From contig DHXR01000014.1 of assembly GCA_002413785.1 (NCBI GenBank), forward strand, positions 1 through 23,418: a DNA stretch of 23,418 nucleotides. The letters run 5' to 3'. Below are positions 8,331-13,733 of this stretch, piece by piece (the first letter of the stretch is position 1; each line of letters starts with the position of its first letter). The notes under the pieces were generated by a model. That model was not told the DNA's origin. It searched no databases and worked only from the letters and a program-made list of their open reading frames with translations. Both the position numbers and the translations under genes were made by a program. Origin of the DNA: Mucilaginibacter sp. UBA5151. Its GTDB lineage: Bacteria; Bacteroidota; Bacteroidia; Sphingobacteriales; Sphingobacteriaceae.

Positions 8331-9010
8331 TATCGAAAAATTACGCCATCATAGTTGCCGGGGGCTCCGGTATCCGGATGCTGTCGGCGGTGCCCAAACA
8401 ATTTTTATTGCTTAACGGGCGGCCTGTTTTAATGCATACTATTGAGGCTTTCCATCATTCGGAATCAAAGCCCCAAATAATCGTTGTGCTACACCCTGAT
8501 TTTCATGCTTATTGGGAAGAGCTTTGCAAAATACATGATTTTAATATAGTCCACCAATTAGTAAATGGCGGTGAAACACGGTTTCACTCTGTAAAAAACG
8601 GACTGGATCAGATTCCGGATGCTGCTGATGTACTGATCGCTGTTCAGGATGCCGTCAGGCCTTTAACCAGCGGTCTTATTATCGATGAATCGTACAAACA
8701 TGCGGCAGCGCATGGAAATGCCGTCACAGCCGTTAAAAGCCGTGATTCCGTAAGGCAGGCAGCAAATGGCGGAACAAAAAGCTTAATGCGGGATGAGATC
8801 TGGCTGATCCAAACCCCGCAGACATTTCAATCAGCACAAATAAAAAAAGCTTACCAGCAACCTTTCAGCGCGAAATTCACAGACGATGCAAGCATTGTTG
8901 AACAAACCGGCGACACTATACACCTGATTGAGGGCAGCTACCGGAATATAAAAATCACTTTCCCCGAAGATATTGCGATTGCAGAAATGCTAATGGTTCA
9001 TGGATCATAG
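8291..9010 (+). CDS. ispD: 2-C-methyl-D-erythritol 4-phosphate cytidylyltransferase
   Basis: Third step of the MEP (non-mevalonate) isoprenoid pathway: CTP plus MEP gives CDP-ME; cytoplasmic. The 239-residue protein has the nucleotide-binding IIVAGGSGIRM, with Arg29 and Lys36 (VPKQF) seven residues apart as in E. coli IspD (Arg20/Lys27), the VQDAVRP segment, AVKSRDSVR, the LIQTPQTF motif, DDASIVE and ITFPEDIAIAE. The first 15 residues are extra compared with the usual start and are encoded by a repeat; ATG 8291 is the only standard start in frame before the core. The last residues (MVHGS) are encoded in a second inverted repeat. The segment usually written HDAARP has Gln in place of His. Same strand as queA, possibly co-transcribed. 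Confidence 0.95.
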   Translation: MNRSNLQSLTSNLLSKNYAIIVAGGSGIRMLSAVPKQFLLLNGRPVLMHTIEAFHHSESKPQIIVVLHPDFHAYWEELCKIHDFNIVHQLVNGGETRFHSVKNGLDQIPDAADVLIAVQDAVRPLTSGLIIDESYKHAAAHGNAVTAVKSRDSVRQAANGGTKSLMRDEIWLIQTPQTFQSAQIKKAYQQPFSAKFTDDASIVEQTGDTIHLIEGSYRNIKITFPEDIAIAEMLMVHGS

Positions 9011-9066
9011 TTCATGGTTGATAGTAGAAATGCTTGCTATGAACCATCATCCATGAACTATGAACC
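8995..9066. terminator. Long imperfect inverted repeat between convergent genes
   Basis: Arms 8995-9024 and 9037-9066 match at 24 of 30 positions around a 12-base loop. The structure lies between ispD (plus) and the small membrane gene (minus), so it may end transcription from both sides. It encodes the last residues and stop of ispD. No T-run, so the terminator role is inferred from position. Confidence 0.45.
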
Positions 9067-9073
9067 GAAAAGT

Positions 9074-9223
9074 TTAGGCCCTTCTGATCACGCCTAACAG
9101 CAAAGCGATAATCGCAATCACTAAAAGAACATGGATAAGCCCACCGCCTACCGGGTACACGAAAAATCCTAATATCCATCCTATTACAAGGATAACGGCG
9201 ATTAAATACAATATGCTTCTCAT
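9074..9223 (-). CDS. Small lmo0937-like (DUF5670-type) membrane protein
   Basis: A 49-residue protein that is mostly two hydrophobic helices joined by a glycine-rich turn: MRSILYLIAVILVIGWILGF, then VYPVGGGLIHVLLVIAIIAL, ending LLGVIRRA. This layout (short N-terminus, helix, GG-x-IH turn, helix, basic tail) fits the lmo0937 family of tiny membrane proteins, whose function is not known and which in many bacteria are linked to stress conditions. Start ATG at 9221-9223. It is transcribed on the minus strand, downstream of the DUF2795 gene but separated from it by a hairpin terminator, so it likely has its own promoter. A longer ORF overlaps it in another frame but has no recognisable protein character. 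Confidence 0.75.
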   Translation of the reverse strand: MRSILYLIAVILVIGWILGFFVYPVGGGLIHVLLVIAIIALLLGVIRRA

Positions 9224-9287
9224 TTTTATAAAGTTTTAGTTTATACTGCTTTAAATAACCAAAACCATCACAAAAAGTTTTACCAAT

Positions 9288-9317
9288 AAAAAAACCCTGC
9301 CAAAGCAAGGTTTTTTT
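9288..9317 (-). terminator. Intrinsic terminator after the DUF2795 gene, usable in both directions
   Basis: A7-CCCTGC, loop CAAA, GCAAGG-T7: a 13-bp stem with one mismatch, with A7 on one side and T7 on the other, so it can work on either strand. It starts 17 bases past the stop of the DUF2795 gene on the minus strand. Confidence 0.8.
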
Positions 9318-9334
9318 ATTACTTAACCGGGACG

Positions 9335-9556
9335 TTAATACTCGTCTTCGTTAAAAAAGAAGTCGTCTTTGGTCGGATAATCGGGCCATATTTCTTCAAT
9401 GTTTTCGTATGGCTCACCATCGTCTTCTAATGCCTGTAAGTTTTCAATAACCTCAACAGGCGCTCCTGAACGGATAGCATAGTCAATCAGTTCGTCTTTT
9501 GTTGCGGGCCAGGGTGCATCTTCAAGGTGCGATGCGAGTTCAAGTGTCCAATACAT
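9335..9556 (-). CDS. DUF2795 domain protein, small and acidic
   Basis: A 73-residue protein beginning MYWTLELASHLEDAPWPATK and ending in a strongly acidic tail (KDDFFFNEDEY). The motif DAPWPATKDELIDYAIRSGA followed by EVIENLQALEDDGE is the DUF2795 pattern as it appears throughout Bacteroidota, where it is highly conserved. Molecular function is not known to me. It lies 90 bases downstream of the cobalamin adenosyltransferase on the same strand and has its own strong terminator after it; the two could share a transcript. It has no signal peptide or membrane segment, so it is probably cytoplasmic. Confidence 0.85.
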   Translation of the reverse strand: MYWTLELASHLEDAPWPATKDELIDYAIRSGAPVEVIENLQALEDDGEPYENIEEIWPDYPTKDDFFFNEDEY

Positions 9557-9646
9557 ATTTTCTTATTTATAATTTTTTCGGATAAATTTACTTTTTCGCA
9601 AAAGTATAACATTTTTAATTTGATTATCAATAATTTTTTCAAATTG

Positions 9647-10195
9647 TTAAACACGCGGTATCCATTGATTTTCAGGTATTTTATTGTCGTTTGCAATCTT
9701 CCTTGCCAACGTAAACAGGTAATCGCTCAGCCTGTTTAAATAAATTATCACTTTTTCGTCAACCATACTTTCTTCAGCAAGATGAATAACAACCCGTTCG
9801 GCCCGGCGGCATACACACCTTGCAATATGGCAAAATGAAATGGCATTATTTCCTCCGGGTAAAATAAAATGTCTTAATTCTGGCAAATCTAAGTTCATCG
9901 AATCCATTTCCTTTTCAAGCAATTCGATATCAGCCAAATGCAGATCCGGGATAATCATTTTTGATTTTTCCGGATCTGATGCCAGTGACGAACCAATTGT
10001 AAACAGCCTGTCCTGTATCTGCTTCATTATTTCTTTATCGTAGACCGCAATATCCTGGTCGATGATCAGTCCCACATAAGAATTAAGTTCATCAACCGTG
10101 CCGTAACTTTCTATACGGATATGATGCTTGGCTACGCGGGTACCGCCAATTAATGAGGTAAAACCCTTATCGCCGGTTTTGGTGTAAATTTTCAT
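9647..10195 (-). CDS. Cob(I)yrinic acid a,c-diamide adenosyltransferase, PduO type
   Basis: Transfers the adenosyl group of ATP to cob(I)alamin, making coenzyme B12; cytoplasmic, trimeric in the family. The 182-residue length is typical of a single-domain PduO/MMAB protein. Motifs: the N-terminal ATP-binding KIYTKTGDKGFTSL, then RIESYGTVDELNSYVGL, FILPGGNNAISFCHIARCVC, RRAERVV (around residue 130) and YLNRLSDYLFTLAR near the C-terminus. All the usual core residues (the TGDxG loop, the D-E-L-N segment and RRAER) are present. No other B12 gene lies nearby, so it likely serves salvage of cobalamin for enzymes such as methylmalonyl-CoA mutase encoded elsewhere. Confidence 0.95.
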   Translation of the reverse strand: MKIYTKTGDKGFTSLIGGTRVAKHHIRIESYGTVDELNSYVGLIIDQDIAVYDKEIMKQIQDRLFTIGSSLASDPEKSKMIIPDLHLADIELLEKEMDSMNLDLPELRHFILPGGNNAISFCHIARCVCRRAERVVIHLAEESMVDEKVIIYLNRLSDYLFTLARKIANDNKIPENQWIPRV

Positions 10196-10280
10196 TGTAT
10201 TTCGGATTTATTTGCTAAAAATCATGAAACCCTTATAACAGGCAAATCATGGTTCTTACAATTTTTTCGAATTTATGATT

Positions 10281-10307
10281 TTGGTTCTGTATTTCAGTTT
10301 AGATTTG
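10281..10307 (+). promoter_or_regulatory. Candidate promoter of the GH19 gene
   Basis: TAGATTTG (10300-10307) matches TAnnTTTG, with TTG (10281-10283) 16 bases upstream as a -33 candidate. It would give a leader of about 80 bases before the ATG at 10395. Confidence 0.4.
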
Positions 10308-10394
10308 CCGGAAAAATCGTTCAAAAGGCTGCAGATTTATCTTATCATAAAACACAATACTGCTTTGAACGTTATTTAACCAAATCCGAAATAC

Positions 10395-11342
10395 ATGAAA
10401 TTCATTGTTTTACTATTATTTTTAAATTTTAATAACACTTGTGGCCATAGCAATGCCCCTGTCCATAAAACAAGTTTGGCAGCCATTTTAAGCGAAAAAC
10501 AATTTAATGCGCTGTTCCCCATGCGCAATAAATTTTACACTTATGCCTCATTTATAAAAGCAGCCGGAGAGCTGGGGCTGGTAAAAGTTAAAGTAGTAAA
10601 ACGGGCTGTATCGGTTTACCAGTTTACGCGGACCAACAAAAGCAACGGAAAATCAGCCATCATACGCCAGGATGGAGACTGGAATGAAGAATGGGCCAAA
10701 AAGAAACCCGACAGCACCTATTTTATAGATTACGGCAATTTTTGCACCGAAAAAGACCCGCAAACCAACAAAAAAGAACTGGCAGCCTTTTTCGCACAAA
10801 TTGCGCACGAAACCAGGCATGGCGAGGACGGAAAATACAATGACGGGCTGATGTTTATCCATGAAAACAACATATCCCTGCCCTATACTGCTGATAATTA
10901 CACCTACCCCGCCGTTAAAGGTAAAAAATATTATGGCCGCGGGCCGATGCAGCTGAGCTATAACGGCAATTATGGCTATGCCTCGGATTGTATTTTTGGA
11001 AACAAAAGCGTACTGTTAAACACCCCTGAACTGGTGGAAACCGACCCGGTTGTCGCTTTTAAAACAGCCATTTATTTTTGGATGACCCCGCAAACCCTGA
11101 AACCATCGGCGCATGATGTAATGATTGGCAAATGGCAGCCCAATGCTGCCGATAAAGCCGCAGGCCGCAGCCCCGGCTTTGGCATGACCATCAACATTAT
11201 TAACGGCAGCGTAGAATGCGGCAAAGGCGAAAACATATTCAGCATGAATGACCGTATTGGTTTTTACCGTTACTTTTTAAATAAGCTTGGGGTCAGCGAT
11301 CCAAACTGCACCTGCTCCTGCGGGAAAATGAAGGCGTATTGA
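10395..11342 (+). CDS. Secreted GH19 chitinase-like protein
   Basis: Glycoside hydrolase family 19 enzymes cleave beta-1,4 links in chitin, and some act on peptidoglycan. The 315-residue protein starts with a hydrophobic signal-like segment (MKFIVLLLFLNFNNTCG); no good lipobox is seen, so a Sec signal is likely. GH19 hallmarks: ELAAFFAQIAHET with the proposed catalytic acid Glu139, a second acidic residue Glu157 in FIHENN, and the GH19 signature YYGRGPMQLSYNGNYG. Between the N-terminal FIKAA helix and ELAAFFAQ there is a segment of about 60 residues, rich in charged residues (about 63-125), that plant-type GH19 domains lack. The C-terminus is short and cysteine-rich (CTCSCGKMKAY). No holin or phage gene is nearby, so a phage lysin role is unlikely; exact substrate is open. 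Confidence 0.88.
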   Translation: MKFIVLLLFLNFNNTCGHSNAPVHKTSLAAILSEKQFNALFPMRNKFYTYASFIKAAGELGLVKVKVVKRAVSVYQFTRTNKSNGKSAIIRQDGDWNEEWAKKKPDSTYFIDYGNFCTEKDPQTNKKELAAFFAQIAHETRHGEDGKYNDGLMFIHENNISLPYTADNYTYPAVKGKKYYGRGPMQLSYNGNYGYASDCIFGNKSVLLNTPELVETDPVVAFKTAIYFWMTPQTLKPSAHDVMIGKWQPNAADKAAGRSPGFGMTINIINGSVECGKGENIFSMNDRIGFYRYFLNKLGVSDPNCTCSCGKMKAY

Positions 11343-11382
11343 TTTTGGATTTTATTGGAATTAAATAGGCCTAAAAAAGTCT

Positions 11383-11823
11383 TCATCCTATTTCAAGCAA
11401 GTTATACAAGTCTGTTGTATTAATTACCTCGTTAAAATTGTTTTTCCTTAAATGCTCAGTAAGCTTCTTATCTCCAGTCCATAAACAGCCATTTTTTTGT
11501 AATGCTAATGCTACAAAACTAATATCGTTGCTATCGACCCCAGATGTCAATGCATCAGCTTCACGCCAGTTTTTTGCATCAATCATATTTTCATTGAGAA
11601 ACTCGACTTGCCTAAGCATTGCATAAAAAAGAAGATTCAGTTTATCCGGAGAAAGTTTGGACAATTTAATAATCCTTTTCTGGTGTTTAAATAGTTCGGC
11701 AATTGCATAATAACAACTTATGCGCTGTATATGTGGTAAAGGGCTAAATAGGATTTCTGAAATTTTACTATTTGGAGAAATACAAGCACTAAATAGGATA
11801 TTGCTGTCAACAATAATAATCAT
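11383..11823 (-). CDS. PIN-domain protein, VapC-like toxin candidate
   Basis: PIN domains are metal-dependent ribonucleases; in type II toxin-antitoxin pairs they cut tRNA or rRNA. The 146-residue protein has the usual acidic set: Asp6 in IIIVDSNIL, Glu43 in AIAELF, Asp97 and Asp100 in DSNDISFVALAL and Asp118 in LWTGDKKL. All are intact, so the fold should be active. Its ATG overlaps the stop of the upstream gene by four bases (ATGA), which suggests translational coupling, as expected for toxin after antitoxin. It is convergent with the GH19 gene, 40 bases apart. It could also be a stand-alone PIN nuclease; toxicity is inferred from context. Confidence 0.85.
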   Translation of the reverse strand: MIIIVDSNILFSACISPNSKISEILFSPLPHIQRISCYYAIAELFKHQKRIIKLSKLSPDKLNLLFYAMLRQVEFLNENMIDAKNWREADALTSGVDSNDISFVALALQKNGCLWTGDKKLTEHLRKNNFNEVINTTDLYNLLEIG

Positions 11824-12023
11824 GGTAGAAATCTGTGTTTATTTTCTTTCCACCAATTGGCATCAACTTCCTTTGCAAGTTCCCCTGCTTGCTCCTCTGT
11901 TCCCTTATTTTGGGCTGCTATTTCAAGGACGTTAATATAATCAATAACTTTTTGAACAGCAACCATATTAATTCCGGTAGTTGGCCTGATAATGATATCC
12001 TGATTTAAACGCTCAATAACCAT
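11820..12023 (-). CDS. Putative antitoxin of the PIN-domain pair
   Basis: A 67-residue protein directly upstream of the PIN gene and overlapping it by four bases. The sequence starts MVIERLNQDIIIRP, has a central helix (VQKVIDYINVLEIAAQNK) and an acidic region, and ends in an aromatic and basic tail (NWWKENKHRFLP) of the kind that could sit in the groove of a PIN toxin. I do not see an AbrB, RHH, Phd/YefM or HTH signature, so it does not belong to the standard VapB classes as far as I can read. Assignment rests on position, size, overlap and a good promoter. Confidence 0.65.
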   Translation of the reverse strand: MVIERLNQDIIIRPTTGINMVAVQKVIDYINVLEIAAQNKGTEEQAGELAKEVDANWWKENKHRFLP

Positions 12024-12042
12024 AATTACTTTCTTATAAAAT

Positions 12043-12074
12043 CAAAAATAACATTTTTAAATCTTAATAGCAAA
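12043..12074 (-). promoter_or_regulatory. Promoter of the PIN toxin/antitoxin pair
   Basis: On the minus strand TTTG (12071-12074), 20 bases, then TATTTTTG (12043-12050) fits the Bacteroidota TTTG/TAnnTTTG pattern with normal spacing. The -7 box ends 19 bases upstream of the antitoxin ATG. It is the best-formed promoter in the window. Confidence 0.6.
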
Positions 12075-12079
12075 CGTTT

Positions 12080-12127
12080 ATGGTTGCTTGACCGAATAAT
12101 AAAAAATGTCGGTTGTGCTGCAACCAT
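12080..12127. promoter_or_regulatory. Nested dyad between the antitoxin and the 207-residue gene
   Basis: ATGGTTGC (12080-12087) pairs with GCAACCAT (12120-12127), and inside it ACCGA (12091-12095) pairs with TCGGT (12109-12113). It lies directly upstream of the -33 element of the toxin/antitoxin promoter and could be an operator, or a leader hairpin of the divergent gene. Confidence 0.3.
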
Positions 12128-12180
12128 GAAACCATATTATTATTTGCTATTTGCCCGGTAATAAGTATTTTTAGGAATTT

Positions 12181-12804
12181 ATGGATAATTACCCTTTTAA
12201 TACCATTGGCCTCTGTTCCTGGGATATAGACCGATTGAACGATACCTATAAAGTGCTTAAAACAAAATTTCAGGTTGAATTTACCGGGCATATTGATTTC
12301 CACTTACAACAGTTGGAAGTATTCAGAAACTATTTTGGTATTGACCTGAAAGGTTCTTTTGTGATAAAGCATTTCAATAACGACAGCTATATTTTATTTA
12401 TTGAAACCAAAACAAGAACCATAGCCCCCAAGGGAGGCGGTATTTTTGATAATTATGAATACCAAACCTGGGCGCTGGCCTATCTAAAACATGATTTTGG
12501 GCGTGTTTTGATCAGGCGGGAAACCCTTACCGACAAAATTATAGAACTGATACACCCGGTAGAGTTAGATTTTGAAGAGGACAAAGCCTTCAGCGACACC
12601 TTTTATGTTTTGGTGAACGACCGCGATAAAGCGGCTTCGGCTATTGACCGAAATTTCAGGAATGCGGTAATGGACATCAGGCATGAAGATTTTGTGATTG
12701 AGATTGTTGAGCATACGCTTATTATAGGTACCCAGCAACCCATATCGCCTGAGAAAGCTGTTTATTTGGCGGAATTTGTGGCAAGGGTGGCTTCGATGTG
12801 TTAA
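12181..12804 (+). CDS. Uncharacterised 207-residue protein
   Basis: I do not recognise the family. The protein is soluble by appearance (no signal peptide or membrane helix). It begins MDNYPFNTIGLCSWDIDRLN and contains a block of alternating strands (GSFVIKHFNNDSYILFIETK), a glycine patch (APKGGGIFDNYEYQTWALAY), then LKHDFGRVLIRRETLTDKII, and a second half with FSDTFYVLVNDRDKAASAID and ends VYLAEFVARVASMC. There are several aromatic residues and short acidic stretches but no metal- or nucleotide-binding motif. A small ribosome-binding-like AGGA lies five bases before the ATG. It is divergent from the toxin/antitoxin pair and convergent with the ABC ATPase, so no operon hints at its job. Codon use and composition look like its neighbours. 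Confidence 0.75.
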   Translation: MDNYPFNTIGLCSWDIDRLNDTYKVLKTKFQVEFTGHIDFHLQQLEVFRNYFGIDLKGSFVIKHFNNDSYILFIETKTRTIAPKGGGIFDNYEYQTWALAYLKHDFGRVLIRRETLTDKIIELIHPVELDFEEDKAFSDTFYVLVNDRDKAASAIDRNFRNAVMDIRHEDFVIEIVEHTLIIGTQQPISPEKAVYLAEFVARVASMC

Positions 12805-12853
12805 AGAAGGTCAGCGCCATCAATAAAATCAAAAAAAACAACGGTTCAGACAG

Positions 12854-13576
12854 CTACACCACCGCACCGTGCCTTTCAACCTTATGAATATTGGGATTGG
12901 CAAAGTCGTTTTCGATCAAACCATCGCGCATACGTACAATGCGGTGAGCATGCTTGGCGATGTCTTCTTCATGGGTTACTAATATGATTGTATTGCCTTT
13001 GGCGTGGATATCTTCAATCAGCCCCATTATTTCGATGGAGGTTTTGGTATCCAGATTACCTGTCGGCTCATCCGCCAATATGATTGACGGGTTATTGATC
13101 AGCGCCCGGGCCACAGCTACACGCTGGCGTTGTCCGCCCGAAAGCTCATTGGGTTTATGGTCTATCCGGTTGCCTAAGCCAACGTTTTCGAGGGTTTGTT
13201 TTGCACGGGCCTGCCGGTTCGCTTTATTAATGCCGGCATAAACCAGCGGCAGGGCCACATTATCAAGGGCAGTATTACGGGGCAGCAGGTTAAAGGTTTG
13301 GAATACAAAACCGATCTCTTTGTTTCTGACTTCGGCAAGTTCGTTATCCGTCATGTGGCTTACGTTAATGCCATTTAAAATATATTCGCCTTTGGTGGGC
13401 GTATCCAGGCAGCCCAAAATATTCATCAGGGTTGATTTACCCGAACCCGATGGCCCCATCAGCGCCACAAATTCGCCTTTATTGATAGTTAACGTCACAG
13501 ACTTCAACGCGTGAATAATTTCACTGCCGATCACATATTTACGTCCGATATCATTAAGCGTTATTAATGGCTCCAT
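12854..13576 (-). CDS. MacB/LolD-type ABC transporter ATP-binding protein
   Basis: ATPase subunit of 240 residues. Walker A GPSGSGKST (about residue 40), Q-loop VFQTFNLLP, signature LSGGQRQRVAVARAL (about 143), Walker B IILADEPTGNLD (about 167) and switch His in LVTHEED (about 200) are all present, so it should hydrolyse ATP. The subclass (GCLDTPTKGEY, NLLPRNTALDNV) is that of MacB and LolD, which work with FtsX-type permeases. No permease is adjacent; the MacB-like permease at 5651-6901 on the same strand is the nearest candidate partner, and both genes carry CTATAGTC 14-18 bases before the start. Which permease it serves is not proven. Confidence 0.94.
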   Translation of the reverse strand: MEPLITLNDIGRKYVIGSEIIHALKSVTLTINKGEFVALMGPSGSGKSTLMNILGCLDTPTKGEYILNGINVSHMTDNELAEVRNKEIGFVFQTFNLLPRNTALDNVALPLVYAGINKANRQARAKQTLENVGLGNRIDHKPNELSGGQRQRVAVARALINNPSIILADEPTGNLDTKTSIEIMGLIEDIHAKGNTIILVTHEEDIAKHAHRIVRMRDGLIENDFANPNIHKVERHGAVV

Positions 13577-13590
13577 ATTTTTCTTCGTTT

Positions 13591-13598
13591 GACTATAG
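13591..13598 (-). promoter_or_regulatory. CTATAGTC motif upstream of the ABC ATPase
   Basis: Second copy of the minus-strand CTATAGTC also found 18 bases before the permease gene. Here it sits 14 bases before the ATG. A match to the -7 consensus (TATTTTTG, 13644-13651, minus strand) lies further upstream. Confidence 0.25.
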
Positions 13599-13674
13599 TG
13601 AATGACGTTTTGTTACAGGGAAAGATTTTTTTAGTCCGAAAAACAAAAATATCAAAGTCAAGTCACAAGTCTTT

Positions 13675-13721
13675 AGTCTCAAGTCGAATTTTGTCTTTTT
13701 CTTTACTTAGGACTTGAGACT
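13675..13721. terminator. 11-bp inverted repeat downstream of the FUSC gene
   Basis: AGTCTCAAGTC (13675-13685) pairs exactly with GACTTGAGACT (13711-13721) around a T-rich loop. It starts 13 bases past the FUSC stop on the minus strand and may end that transcript. Surrounding AAGTC-type words repeat several times (13656-13727), as in other spacer repeats of this window. Confidence 0.4.
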
Positions 13722-13733
13722 TTCGACTTCAGA

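Noticed and set aside
9012..9308. 98-residue minus-strand ORF
   Set aside because: It overlaps the 49-residue lmo0937-like gene in another frame, covers the terminator and an inverted repeat, and has no protein-like character.
10395..11342. GH19 protein as evidence of a prophage lysis cassette
   Set aside because: It has a signal-like N-terminus and no holin, spanin or structural phage gene is nearby.
11363..11393. Hairpin AAATAGG/CCTATTT between GH19 and PIN genes
   Set aside because: Only seven A/T-rich pairs with a long loop, overlapping the PIN coding end; too weak to call a terminator.
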